NCBI RefSeq assembly: GCF_000222685.1
Contig: NZ_AFWJ01000024.1
Coordinates: 17,362-81,361 of the forward strand
From: Vibrio nigripulchritudo ATCC 27043
Lineage (GTDB): Bacteria; Pseudomonadota; Gammaproteobacteria; Enterobacterales; Vibrionaceae
Reading direction: 5' to 3'
DNA length: 64,000 bases
A model generated the notes under the pieces. It had not been told where the DNA came from, did no database searches, and saw only the letters and a program-made list of their open reading frames with translations. Positions 46,559 through 56,019 of the stretch are shown here, one piece after another. The stretch's first letter is position 1. Each line of letters begins with the position of its first letter. The translations under genes and the position numbers were made by a program.

Positions 46559-47816
46559 TCACGACCTTACCCGTTCTTCTGTATTCAAAATACTTTTGTT
46601 GTTGGTGTTGGCGATAGGGATTTTGTACTCCCTGTTTGTCCATCAGGTTTTTCTTCATTCAGAACGCTTTCACCGTGATCAGCTTAACCAGCAACTTCAG
46701 GATGAACTCCAGGAGTTTGGCGATGCTAATCTACGTGGCGGCAACGAGATAGAGCGACTCGTTACCCGAAAGCGAGAATCCGACAGCCCCTTCACCTATA
46801 ACATCATTCGAGTATCCATTCCCCAGTCCTATCCGGTAATGCGCAATAGCGTCGGAGATAATCAGCTTATTCTTTTTGATGGACGAACTCTGGAAATCGG
46901 AATCAAACCTGAGTTGCTGAAATCCTACCGCTCCAAAGTTGTACCCATGATCCTGTCCGGTGTTCTTATTCCTGTCACCTTCATGTTTATCGGCGTGGCA
47001 GGGTTTGCCATTGTCGTATTGCGTAAGCTCCATCGGGTCAATCACGCCATGAATCGCTTCCTGTGTGGTGAAAAAAAGGTGAAATTGCCTGTATCAGCCA
47101 ATGATGATGAATTCGATATTTTGGCAATACATCTCAATTTTATGATTGAGCAGATGGAAAAGAATGAAGAGACTCTCAAATCTCTCTCAATTGGTATGGC
47201 ACACGATATGCGAACGCCGATGGCTCGCTTAAAATTGAGACTTGAGGAGCTAACCCTTTCAGAAAATTTGGATGAAAGTCACGCCCAAGAGCTTATGTCG
47301 TGTCAGGATGAACTGGATCTTATCCTTTCTCTTTTCAATAGCATGCTTGAAATTGCACGGCTAAATAGCGGGCAGGTGGCAATAAAAAAAGAGGTAGTCA
47401 ATCTGGGGCAGGTTACTCGAGATGTGGTGGATTTTTTAATGCCATTGGCAGAGCAAAAAAACCAAACTCTGACCTTAAGAGAAGACGAACCTTGCCAAAT
47501 ACAAGGTGACCGCTCACTGATGTTCCGGGCATTGTTTAACCTGGTTGAAAATGCGGTGAAGTACACACCCGAATCAGGCTGTATCGAAGTGGTGACAGAT
47601 CAGTGCGGTGTCGTGGTCAGTGACAACGGCATCGGCATTTCAGACACCGATAAAAACAAAGTGTGTCAACCGCTGTTCAGGGCAGACAAAAGCCGGAGTG
47701 AGACGGGTAACGGAATTGGGTTAGCGTTAGTTGAAGCTGTGGTGAAACAGCATCAGGCTAAGTTGATTTTCAAAGATAATCAGCCGGGTCTTCGTGCACG
47801 AATATTTTTCAGTTAA
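46542..47816 (+). CDS. Sensor histidine kinase partner of the OmpR-type regulator
   Basis: About 424 residues from ATG 46542. TM1 lies near residues 13-36 (VFKILLLLVLAIGILYSLFV), a periplasmic stretch of ~115 residues follows, then TM2 (MILSGVLIPVTFMFIGVAGF), HAMP, HisKA with GMAHDMRTPMARLK, and HATPase (NLVENAVKY, DNGIGI, GNGIGLALVEAV). It is translated from within the regulator's last codons. No clue to ligand is visible in the short periplasmic domain. Confidence 0.92.
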   Translation: MSFAVNHDLTRSSVFKILLLLVLAIGILYSLFVHQVFLHSERFHRDQLNQQLQDELQEFGDANLRGGNEIERLVTRKRESDSPFTYNIIRVSIPQSYPVMRNSVGDNQLILFDGRTLEIGIKPELLKSYRSKVVPMILSGVLIPVTFMFIGVAGFAIVVLRKLHRVNHAMNRFLCGEKKVKLPVSANDDEFDILAIHLNFMIEQMEKNEETLKSLSIGMAHDMRTPMARLKLRLEELTLSENLDESHAQELMSCQDELDLILSLFNSMLEIARLNSGQVAIKKEVVNLGQVTRDVVDFLMPLAEQKNQTLTLREDEPCQIQGDRSLMFRALFNLVENAVKYTPESGCIEVVTDQCGVVVSDNGIGISDTDKNKVCQPLFRADKSRSETGNGIGLALVEAVVKQHQAKLIFKDNQPGLRARIFFS

Positions 47817-48157
47817 CGGCAATTCTCCTCATAAAAAATATTGTTTAATTCAGAAATAAATGGTATTTAGTGCACCCATACGGAAAGAAGCGAAGCCTAT
47901 TATAAGCTACTGTTATATATAGCCTTATTTTAATGCTGCGCAAACGATTAGCTGCTTGCTGGCGGTGAAAATTTAGGGGAAAGGCTATACGAGTCAAAAG
48001 TAACTCAAGGGAATTTTTAGCCCGCATGTTGCTTTGATTCAGATAACGAAAACACTCAGTTCTATGAATTAAAATTTTGTTATCTCCGCTCACAGCGATG
48101 CCTGTGCGGGTATGTAATATCAATGTTTTAGAGTAATTGCTCTATTGTAGGTAAAGT
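47817..48157. other. Leader region of the MCP gene with stacked hairpins
   Basis: 341 bp without a gene. Close to the MCP start are three consecutive hairpins: AGATAAC (48041-48047) with GTTATCT (48079-48085) extending to about 11 bp; CACAG/CTGTG flanked by CCG/CGG (48086-48109); and TAGAG/CTCTA (48129-48144). None has a terminator T-tract. It lacks the conserved cores of the c-di-GMP (GEMM) riboswitch. It could be a structured 5' leader or chance. Confidence 0.4.
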
Positions 48158-49801
48158 ATGAATTGGTTATCTAACCTCTCTCTGAGAATGAAAATGGCAC
48201 TTCCGGTTGGAGTGATGATCGTTTTGTTCTCTTCAATCACTATTTATAACGTCGTTCTTTTTGGTGCCCAAAACCAAGCGAACCAAAAGCTCAACCATAC
48301 GATTCAACCTGTTCTTGAGAAAATTGAGGATGCGTATCGCGATTTGTATCAGGTAATTTCGGCCGCGCAAGGGCTGATGCTGGCAAACGGTGATCAGGAA
48401 GAAATCAAAAAGCAGAAGTTTGAATTTGAAGACAACGCTTACAAAGCGCTCCCTCGTTTAAAGAGCCTTTACGAGCTACTTGAAGCCGATGTACTGCCAG
48501 CAAGTTCCAAACCAACCGTTGATAAGCTTATAAGAGCCACAGAAAGCTGGATTGGCAAATACGAAACCATGTTTGCAGACCCAGACCGCGCAAAAGCTCT
48601 GTTTGACCAGAACCAAAACGCGATGATGAATGACTTTTCCGTCATGCGTAAAGCACTGAAATCTGTACGCTCAGATATTGAGAAAGTACAGGGAGACTTG
48701 CGTACACAGGCGAGTGATGCGGCACGTACCTCTGAGCTGGCTCTGGAGCTGGGTAGTGGTCTTGCAGTATTACTGGGTGCTACCCTGACTTGGTTACTGT
48801 CCGGCTGGATTATTGGTCCGATTCGTCGCCTGAACGAAAACATGGCAGAAATCGCATCTGGTCAGGGCGATTTAACCAAACGTGTCGATATTGAATCCAC
48901 TGATGAAGTGGGCGAACTGGGACGAAACTTCAATACCTTTGTGTCTTCACTGCAAAAGACCATTGGTGAAGTTGTGGATGCTACTCATCAGGTTCGCAAC
49001 GAGATGAATCAGTTTAATCAGCTGACCGAAAATGTGGTCTCTGGCGTTACATCTCAGCAGCAAGAAAGTGAAATGGTAGCGGCTGCTATCAATGAAATGC
49101 GAGCCACCAGTGAGAGTGTCAGTCAGAATGCTCAGGAAGCGGCATCTGCCAGTGAATCTGGCAACGATGAAGTTCAACAAGCCGCGAACGTGCTTCGCGC
49201 GACAGTCACCTCAATTCAGGGGCTGGCGAATGAGCTTGAACATGCAGGTTCCGTCATTCATACACTGGATTCTGACGTCTCAAACATTGCTTCGATTCTG
49301 GATGTTATTCGTGGTATCGCAGAGCAAACCAACTTACTCGCTCTTAATGCGGCGATTGAAGCGGCACGAGCAGGGGAACAAGGTCGTGGCTTTGCGGTGG
49401 TGGCAGATGAAGTGCGTGCCTTGGCAAGTAAGACTCAGGACAGCACCGGTGAAATTCAGATCATGATTGAGAAGCTTCAGGCTGGTGCGAAAGAAGCGGT
49501 GACCGCAATGGAGTCCAGCCAGCAAGGTGGTGAACGCACCATTGAGCAGGCAAATACGGCGTCTGACTCTCTGAATGAAATCAGTCGTTCGATAGGCATC
49601 ATTAATGAAATGAATTCTCAGATTGCGACCGCTGCGTTTGAGCAGACCACAGTAAGTGAAGATGTGAACAGCAACATTCAGCGCATTGCAGACAACAGCC
49701 AGCAAATGGTTCATGTTGTTGAAGAAGCCAATGAGTCTTCGCAAAATCTGGCGATTCAGTGTGAGCGTCTGGACAACTTAGTGGGTCGTTTCCGCGTGTA
49801 G
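48158..49801 (+). CDS. Methyl-accepting chemotaxis protein
   Basis: A 547-residue chemoreceptor. TM1 is about residues 12-34 ([20 protein letters not shown]), a ~170-residue periplasmic helical sensor follows, TM2 is [20 protein letters not shown], then HAMP ([20 protein letters not shown]) and the signalling tip [20 protein letters not shown] plus [17 protein letters not shown]. There is no C-terminal CheR-binding pentapeptide. A terminator follows, and CheV lies convergent to it. Confidence 0.95.
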   Translation: MNWLSNLSLRMKMALPVGVMIVLFSSITIYNVVLFGAQNQANQKLNHTIQPVLEKIEDAYRDLYQVISAAQGLMLANGDQEEIKKQKFEFEDNAYKALPRLKSLYELLEADVLPASSKPTVDKLIRATESWIGKYETMFADPDRAKALFDQNQNAMMNDFSVMRKALKSVRSDIEKVQGDLRTQASDAARTSELALELGSGLAVLLGATLTWLLSGWIIGPIRRLNENMAEIASGQGDLTKRVDIESTDEVGELGRNFNTFVSSLQKTIGEVVDATHQVRNEMNQFNQLTENVVSGVTSQQQESEMVAAAINEMRATSESVSQNAQEAASASESGNDEVQQAANVLRATVTSIQGLANELEHAGSVIHTLDSDVSNIASILDVIRGIAEQTNLLALNAAIEAARAGEQGRGFAVVADEVRALASKTQDSTGEIQIMIEKLQAGAKEAVTAMESSQQGGERTIEQANTASDSLNEISRSIGIINEMNSQIATAAFEQTTVSEDVNSNIQRIADNSQQMVHVVEEANESSQNLAIQCERLDNLVGRFRV

Positions 49802-49841
49802 TGACACGACTTAGAAGGTCAGACAATACCGCTAACTCAAT

Positions 49842-49868
49842 AAAACCCCGAACTCGTTTCGGGGTTTT
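49842..49868 (+). terminator. Rho-independent terminator after the MCP gene
   Basis: AAAACCCCGAA and TTCGGGGTTTT form an 11-bp stem around a short CTCGT loop, 41 nt after the stop, followed by GTTTATTT. Confidence 0.88.
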
Positions 49869-49918
49869 GTTTATTTAAGCCAAACTCGGGATGAAACGTT
49901 ACTTATCATGTGATCAAA

Positions 49919-49942
49919 AAAGGTCGCTATAGAGCGACCTTT
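49919..49942 (-). terminator. Rho-independent terminator of cheV
   Basis: AAAGGTCGCT/AGCGACCTTT 10-bp stem with a four-base loop. Read leftward, the stem runs into a T-tract, so it terminates cheV. Confidence 0.85.
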
Positions 49943-49960
49943 CTAATACCTAGAATTTCA

Positions 49961-50938
49961 CTACACGAAAATGTACTGGTCCATCATTGTAATCATACGA
50001 CCGATTTCCGGTTTAGTGATGGTGTCATTGGCACCCAAGTCCAGTGCTTTCTGGCGGTTATCGTCACTCATCAGAGACGAGAACATAACAATTGGCATCT
50101 GCGCGAAGGTTTCACTGTCACGTAAACGCTTCAGCAAGTGCATGCCATCCATTCTAGGCATTTCTACGTCTGTTACCACAGCATCAACAAACTCAGAGAT
50201 AGGTAGGTTTTCTGATTTCGACAGACCTTCAAATTCGGTGAGTTTCTCTAGAGCTTCACCGCCATCTTTACAGGTGATGATGTTGTAACCTGCAGAGCGT
50301 AGCGTGTTCTCAATCAGGCTACGAATAAAGGCTGAGTCGTCCACAACCATTACGGTTCTTGCCTGACGTTTTGTAACCATACGTTGGTTAAGGTCAACGC
50401 TCTTATCGATGGTAACGTCGTATTTCTCCATGCTGAGCTCTGGGTTGATATCAGCAATGATTTTCTCGAAATCCAGGATCATGATCAGGTTGCCATCTTG
50501 GCGAACTACCGCAACCACACAGTCGTTTTCACCTGCTTCCAAGAACTGGCTAGGCGATTCTACATCTTCCCAGGAAATACGATGGATACGGCTGATGCTG
50601 TCTATCAGGAAGCCATTAGTCATGCGGTTGAAATCGGTAACGATAACGAACTTTCTGTCGATGTCTTGTTTGGTAGGAACACCCAACCAGCCTGCTAAAT
50701 CAACAAGGGGAGTCAGCTTTTCGCGAGAGGAAAATACACCCACCATATGTGGCTGTGCATTTGGGTAATCTGTCGTTTCAGGAACCTGAATTACTTCACG
50801 TACTTTCGCAACGTTAATACCGTAATAGCAGGTTTTAGTTGTACCGTCCGGGAGTAGTTTCTGCAGATGAAATTCTATAATTTCCAGCTCATTTGTACCG
50901 CTTTCGGTTAAAACCGTACTGTTAAGGTTGTTACTCAT
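49961..50938 (-). CDS. cheV: Chemotaxis coupling protein CheV
   Basis: About 325 residues from ATG 50936-50938 (a GTG three codons upstream is also open). An N-terminal CheW-like domain (IEFHLQKLLPDGTTKTCYYG, PHMVGVFSSREKLTPLVDL) is joined to a C-terminal receiver with the phosphoacceptor aspartate in DAVVTDVEMPRMDG. This architecture defines CheV, which couples receptors to CheA in a phosphorylation-dependent way. It lies next to an MCP gene, convergent with it. Confidence 0.93.
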   Translation of the reverse strand: MSNNLNSTVLTESGTNELEIIEFHLQKLLPDGTTKTCYYGINVAKVREVIQVPETTDYPNAQPHMVGVFSSREKLTPLVDLAGWLGVPTKQDIDRKFVIVTDFNRMTNGFLIDSISRIHRISWEDVESPSQFLEAGENDCVVAVVRQDGNLIMILDFEKIIADINPELSMEKYDVTIDKSVDLNQRMVTKRQARTVMVVDDSAFIRSLIENTLRSAGYNIITCKDGGEALEKLTEFEGLSKSENLPISEFVDAVVTDVEMPRMDGMHLLKRLRDSETFAQMPIVMFSSLMSDDNRQKALDLGANDTITKPEIGRMITMMDQYIFV

Positions 50939-50994
50939 AGATACCACATTTCAAGTTAGTACTGTCAGGCAGTTAATTGATATTTATTTTAGTA

Positions 50995-51018
50995 TATACC
51001 CAAGGAACCTCAAGGTGC
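50995..51018. repeat. Solo end related to the MITE-like repeat at 10824
   Basis: TATACCCAAGGAACCTCAAG followed by GTGC matches the 24-bp terminal repeat at 10824-10847 with three differences. I found no matching inverted end within the next 220 bp, so it may be a decayed or truncated copy. Confidence 0.5.
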
Positions 51019-51220
51019 AGTGTCACAACGAAATTCTTGAGTCTAAAGCTGGGCTTATTTAGCGTTGTAATGACAGTATAGTCAATGTTCGCTGAAGACA
51101 AGCGCAACATGATGCAAAGGCTAAATCATATCCCTGGCACTCGTAATTTATCGGCAAAAACAGTGCGGACTTTATACCCAGCGATAATAAATATTTTTGC
51201 CTGATAGTAAAGGTGCAAAC

Positions 51221-53221
51221 TTAGTTCAACGTTCGCTTTAACTCAGCGTGTTTGCGCTGAGAAATGTAGTCCATTAACTGGTTAATAGGCAGCCCACGAG
51301 AGTAGCGGAATCCCTGTCCAATAGTCACGCCAAGACGTTTCAATGTCAGCTCTTCTTCTGGTGTTTCAATGCCTTCGGCTATTGCCTGCATTCCTAATGT
51401 CTGACAAAGGAAGTTGATCACTTTGATTATCTGTACCGATTCTTCCCGTGAATCCAAATCCATCACGAACTTACGGTCGATTTTTATTTCATCAAAGCCG
51501 TAGCTAAGCAGGTATTCCAGCGAAGAAAATCCGGTTCCGAAATCATCCAGTGAGAAACGAACGCCACTTGCTCTCAATTGCAGTAGGTTGTCGTTCACTT
51601 CCTTTTGTTGCTGCACCTTAGCAAGCTCGGTCAGCTCCAACACCAGCTTATTTAGCGGGAAGTTATAGCGCGTAGCTAAGTTTAAAACCTGCTGGCAAAA
51701 ACGCTCTTTGCTGAGAGACAAAGGCGATATGTTAATAGAGAGCGTAAAGCTATTCGGGCAAGAATGGATGTGATGCTGCCAGTCTTTGAATACCTTCTCT
51801 ATGATAGCCAGCGTTAAATCATGCATGGTGCCGGTTTTCTCAGCCCGAGTGATGACTTCCCACGGCGAAGACTGGTCGTTTTCATCGAGTCGCAGCAGGG
51901 ATTCCACTCCGAAAATATCAAACGTCGCCAGGTGCATTTGTGGCTGATAGTGCATATGGAATTTGTGAGTGGCAATCAGCTCTTCGATAAAGGAATCCAG
52001 ATAGATCTTATGTTTTAACGCACTCTCATATTGCTCATGGTAATCACAGTAATCCAGTTTGAGCTCTGTGGCTTCCAGCAGGGCTATTTCTGCACAGTGA
52101 ATAAGAAGTTCAGCTTCCGAGGCGTTGGTTGGGTGACGGGCGATGCCTAGGTTGATATTGAGATCGTGCGCACTCATGCTCTCTTTGATATTGCGATAAA
52201 TGGTCTCGCTGTCTGACGGTTCTGATGCTGGCAAAAAGAGAAAAAAATCATCACCACCTAAGCGGCACACGGAAGCATTGGATGGATTGCATTGAACCAA
52301 GGCCTGGCTGGTTTTCTTTAAAATATCGTCGCCATGGTGCTGACCGTATTTCAGATTGATTGACGAGAAATCGAGAATATTGACCCTGACTAGCGTTCCG
52401 TGCACGTCTGGCTGTTCAAGTGTCTGGCTCATGTTTTCTAAGAAAGCTTGTCGATTGAGATTTCCCGTTAGCGGGTCTTTTTGCGCCAATGTCGCAAGCA
52501 GTTCATTGTTCTTGTTGATGGCCTCGATGTACCTTGCTGCGTGCAAAGATGACAGGTTGTAAGCGTCAACCAGATCAGAAATTTCATCTCGTTCTTTTTG
52601 CGGGTAATCCTCAATTTTGGTCAGATGTTCGTATTCGTTATGTTCACGCTGCAAATTGAACTGAGAGGAGAGGTGCGTTAAGCGGTGTGCCACGGTTTTG
52701 TGAAATGAACGCCTTACGATGATCAGTATGCACAGTGCAATAAACAAAATAGAGGCGAGAAAAATCGATATAGAGAGTGCGAAAAAACTGAGCAGGTACT
52801 CTGGGTTTACATAGGCTTCTATATGACCCACCACCATCTCTTCGCCGTAATTATTGATGTAGGTGAGGGGGAAACGGTGCTCCCATTCGTTCCAAATCAG
52901 ATCCTTTCGCGAAACATCCAGCTCTCGGGTTTGCGCCAGCATTTCGCCTTCTGACCAAATAGAGAAATGCTCGAAAAGGCTGTCATTGTCAAAAGTAGCG
53001 GTAATGGCGGAGAGCTGTTCGAAATCGAAATTATAGATGGCAGACGCCGTAGAACGCTCGACGGAGTGAATTCGGGAAGACGCATTTTTCTTCATCTCGC
53101 TAAGAGAAAGGTAATAGCTGGCAACAGAAAGCAGCAACAACGCCATCAGTGTCAACCATAAAAGTGGTTGCCTGACCTGAGTCGCGACCTTGCTGGCAAT
53201 TGAGACGAATTCTTTTCGCAT
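51221..53221 (-). CDS. Membrane GGDEF/EAL-domain c-di-GMP protein
   Basis: About 666 residues from ATG 53219-53221 (a start three codons upstream is possible). Layout is TM1 near residues 20-40, a periplasmic ~100-residue domain, TM2 (FFALSISIFLASILFIALCI), a HAMP-like linker, a GGDEF domain and an EAL domain. The cyclase motif is GGDDF, a weakened form. The EAL site has ESL in place of EAL, but the other catalytic residues are seen: INISP, ELTE, DDFGTG, KIDRKF, EGIET and GQGF. I infer a phosphodiesterase with a regulatory or weak GGDEF domain, acting at the inner membrane. Confidence 0.9.
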   Translation of the reverse strand: MRKEFVSIASKVATQVRQPLLWLTLMALLLLSVASYYLSLSEMKKNASSRIHSVERSTASAIYNFDFEQLSAITATFDNDSLFEHFSIWSEGEMLAQTRELDVSRKDLIWNEWEHRFPLTYINNYGEEMVVGHIEAYVNPEYLLSFFALSISIFLASILFIALCILIIVRRSFHKTVAHRLTHLSSQFNLQREHNEYEHLTKIEDYPQKERDEISDLVDAYNLSSLHAARYIEAINKNNELLATLAQKDPLTGNLNRQAFLENMSQTLEQPDVHGTLVRVNILDFSSINLKYGQHHGDDILKKTSQALVQCNPSNASVCRLGGDDFFLFLPASEPSDSETIYRNIKESMSAHDLNINLGIARHPTNASEAELLIHCAEIALLEATELKLDYCDYHEQYESALKHKIYLDSFIEELIATHKFHMHYQPQMHLATFDIFGVESLLRLDENDQSSPWEVITRAEKTGTMHDLTLAIIEKVFKDWQHHIHSCPNSFTLSINISPLSLSKERFCQQVLNLATRYNFPLNKLVLELTELAKVQQQKEVNDNLLQLRASGVRFSLDDFGTGFSSLEYLLSYGFDEIKIDRKFVMDLDSREESVQIIKVINFLCQTLGMQAIAEGIETPEEELTLKRLGVTIGQGFRYSRGLPINQLMDYISQRKHAELKRTLN

Positions 53222-53230
53222 AGACCCCAT

Positions 53231-53891
53231 GTCCGTGAGATATTTCCTTACATAACTTCAGGTTATTGTGCGTTGACCCTAGTTACATATATTTTTCAAT
53301 ATCCTAGCCTGTTATACGACTAAAACTAACCGAAAAGTAACAATTGAAGTTCTTTTTTGATGTAAGAGTCAATAGTGATACATCGGATGTCGTTTTTCTA
53401 TTTATTTTGTGAAAACATAGAGTTGGCGCATCTGCGTGCATATTGCTATCCATTTGGCGGCTTCCATGTTTTTAGCTTTATAATTGTCCTTTAAATCATT
53501 ATTTCGGCGATTCAGTTCTATTCGTGAGTTTTAAGTGAAAAATTGGAATAAAGCTCAAGTTCTCTCCAATCGTTTATCGCCTATAAAAGCCCTCCTAAAA
53601 AGTGTAATAGAATTTAATAAGTTAACTCGGTTTTTTTTAAGTAAATGTTTAATAAGAGGGTTCAGCTCTGGGTTGCAGAAGGTATTAATAGTGAGATAGG
53701 GCTCACCTATTAATAAAATTGTTCAATTCGATTTAGTAAAAACAAGAAATTAGGCAACACTTACTTTATACCCACACAAATATGCGTTGATTTCTGCTTA
53801 ATGAAGTCTGGGGTATACGAATCGGATTAAAACTAAGAGCAACATTGTTCGTTTGGTTGGCTGCGCCAAAAGGGCAATTTAAGGAGCAAAG
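53231..53891. other. AT-rich intergenic region with inverted repeats
   Basis: 661 bp between the GGDEF/EAL gene and the CBS gene, with no credible coding frame. It contains a hairpin at 53683-53715 (TATTAATAGTGAG against CTCACCTATTAATA, one-base bulge) and a shorter inverted pair TATACCC/GGGTATA at 53767-53817. Both could be operators or structured RNA for the CBS gene, but I can name no factor. Confidence 0.5.
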
Positions 53892-54311
53892 ATGGAATCA
53901 TTAAAAGTAAAAGATTACATGGTGCACCATGCAGTTACCTTCACTAAAGATATGTCTCTGACTGCTGCGCTGGATAAGGTTATGAGCTCTAAGCACATGG
54001 GTGGTCCGGTTTTAGACGAACGAAAGCAGGTGATAGGATTTTTATCGGAGCAGGATTTGCTCGATAAACTGGTCAAAGTCAGCTACTACTGCCAAGACAC
54101 GCACATTGTCGCCGACTGCATGAGCACAGATGTGTTAACCGTTTCTCCTGAAATGTCCGTTATTGAGCTGGCAGACATGATGAAAGTGGGTAAGCCGAAA
54201 GTGTATCCAGTCGTGAACTCAGACGGGAAATTATTGGGGATTGTGACCCGGACTGAAGTGCTCAGGGCGATTGGGATTAACCTTAAGGACTGTTTTCAGC
54301 ACCCGGTTTAA
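53892..54311 (+). CDS. Tandem CBS-domain protein
   Basis: A 139-residue protein made of two CBS domains (KDYMVHHAVTFTKDMSLTAAL... then DCMSTDVLTVSPEMSVIEL), a module that binds adenine nucleotides or related ligands and usually regulates a partner. AAGGAGCAAAG precedes the ATG. It has no fused catalytic domain and ends before its own terminator, so the partner is not evident. Confidence 0.88.
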   Translation: MESLKVKDYMVHHAVTFTKDMSLTAALDKVMSSKHMGGPVLDERKQVIGFLSEQDLLDKLVKVSYYCQDTHIVADCMSTDVLTVSPEMSVIELADMMKVGKPKVYPVVNSDGKLLGIVTRTEVLRAIGINLKDCFQHPV

Positions 54312-54354
54312 GCATTCGCGAGTTTGTGACAATTTGGTTTCTGATGAATTTATT

Positions 54355-54377
54355 AAGGCGCACATAGCGCCTTTTTT
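54355..54377 (+). terminator. Rho-independent terminator after the CBS gene
   Basis: AAGGCGC-ACATA-GCGCCTT stem-loop followed by further T, 43 nt after the stop. Confidence 0.87.
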
Positions 54378-54418
54378 GTTACTGTCTATAAACAAAAAAT
54401 AAAAACAAAGGTTCTCAT

Positions 54419-55924
54419 ATGGCAACAGAAGAAGCCAAATTTGTCACTGGTTCGACTATGAAGCACATCCTGACAATGTCAGGCGCAGGCTCAGTCGGCT
54501 TGCTGGCGCTGTTTGCGGTCGACTTATTGGACATGTTATTCATCAGTATGTTGGGGCAAGTCGAACTGGCGGCGGCCGTTGGATTTGCCGGAACACTACT
54601 GTTCTTTTCCACTTCGGTATCTATTGGCTCCTCCATCGCAATGGGTGCGCTGGTCTCAAAAGCCCTGGGAGCCAAACAGCACGACAAAGCGATTCGTCTT
54701 GCCAGTAACACCTTGGTCATCTCATTCGTTATCACTTTGTGTGTAACCCTGTTTATGTATGCATACCTTGATGAACTTTTGAGTGCGGTAGGTGCGAAAG
54801 GGATGGCACTGGAACGCGCAAGAGCCTACCTGGAAATCATACTGCCCAGCAGCCCGTTTCTGGCATTAGCCATGGCAAGTGGTGCTGGATTGAGAGCATC
54901 GGGAGATGCCAAGCGTAGTATGTGGGCGACGTTGTCTGGTGGTATTGTGAATGCCATTCTGGACCCGATTTTCATTTTTGGTTTTGGCTGGAATGTTGAA
55001 GGCGCGGCCGCGGCGTCTGTGGTAGCTAGATTCACTGTTCTATACGTTTCATTTATGCCGCTTCTCAAAGTCCACAAGCTGGTAAAAGTACCGGTACCAA
55101 GAGAAGTGCTGGAAGATTTACGTACCATTCTGACCATCGCCTTCCCGGCGGTAATTACCAACACCGCAACCCCAATTGGTAACGCTATTGTCACGGCAAA
55201 TATTGCGCAATTTGGCGAAGATTTCGTTGCGGGTTTTGCTGTAATTGGGCGGGTTATTCCCGTTGCGTTTGCCGTGATCTTTGCGCTTTCCGGTGCGGTT
55301 GGTCCTATCATCGGTCAGAACTACGGTGCCGAGAGAATTGATCGGGTAAAAGATACGCTCAAAAACTCGCTTATCTTTGTCACTATTTACTGTCTGGCGG
55401 TTTCTGTGTTGTTGTATCTCGTTCAGGGATACATCATTTCCGGGTTCAGTTTGACGGGCGATGCGCAAATCATGGTTGCGGCATTCTGTACCTTTGTATC
55501 CTTAAGCTTTGTGTTTAATGGCGCACTTTTTGTCGCGAACACTTCATTCAATAATCTGGGCAAGCCAGTCTATTCAACCGCATTGAATTTAGGTAAAGCC
55601 ACTATCGGTACTCTGCCATTTGTCTATCTGGGAGCAGAATGGTTTGGTGCATTAGGTGTGCTGTACGGACAGGCGGTGGGGGCAGTAGTATTCGGTATTA
55701 TTGGTATCGGTGTTCTGCAGCGCCATGTGCATTCCATGATGGAAACCGAGCAGTCTGAACCCGAGATCGTGCCAGATGAGATCGATCCCGCGACGACAAC
55801 CGTGAATATGGCACCGTTTTGCAACTGTGATCCGGTAATGATGGAAGAAGTCACAGCCCAAAAGCACGTGTGTGAAATGGCCAGGGCACGAGCTCAGGGG
55901 GATCGTCCACTCTCAGAGTCTTAG
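54419..55924 (+). CDS. MATE-family multidrug/sodium antiporter
   Basis: A 501-residue membrane protein with twelve helices of the NorM/MATE type: MSGAGSVGLLALFAVDLLDM at the start, SGAGLRASGDAKRSMWATL, and FNGALFVANTSFNNLGKPVY in the second half. A ~50-residue cytoplasmic tail carries an unusual Cys-rich patch (FCNCDPVMMEEV... HVCEM), not normally needed for transport. It probably exports drugs or metabolites in exchange for cations. Confidence 0.9.
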   Translation: MATEEAKFVTGSTMKHILTMSGAGSVGLLALFAVDLLDMLFISMLGQVELAAAVGFAGTLLFFSTSVSIGSSIAMGALVSKALGAKQHDKAIRLASNTLVISFVITLCVTLFMYAYLDELLSAVGAKGMALERARAYLEIILPSSPFLALAMASGAGLRASGDAKRSMWATLSGGIVNAILDPIFIFGFGWNVEGAAAASVVARFTVLYVSFMPLLKVHKLVKVPVPREVLEDLRTILTIAFPAVITNTATPIGNAIVTANIAQFGEDFVAGFAVIGRVIPVAFAVIFALSGAVGPIIGQNYGAERIDRVKDTLKNSLIFVTIYCLAVSVLLYLVQGYIISGFSLTGDAQIMVAAFCTFVSLSFVFNGALFVANTSFNNLGKPVYSTALNLGKATIGTLPFVYLGAEWFGALGVLYGQAVGAVVFGIIGIGVLQRHVHSMMETEQSEPEIVPDEIDPATTTVNMAPFCNCDPVMMEEVTAQKHVCEMARARAQGDRPLSES

Positions 55925-56019
55925 TCTGTTTGCATATTCATTGATCTGACGCCATAAACCGTCTTCCTTATATCGCACATAATGTGTGCGTTCGCAGTAT
56001 AAGGAAGCACGGTTGTCAT

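Noticed and set aside
47930-48120. Possible c-di-GMP (GEMM) riboswitch before the MCP gene
   Set aside because: The leader has hairpins and GCGCAAACG near 47938, but the conserved GEMM cores (GCACAGGGCAAACC and GACGCAAAGCC) are absent.
53767-53817. TATACCC/GGGTATA pair as another copy of the MITE-like repeat
   Set aside because: Only seven bases match the terminal repeat and the rest of the 24-bp end is absent.
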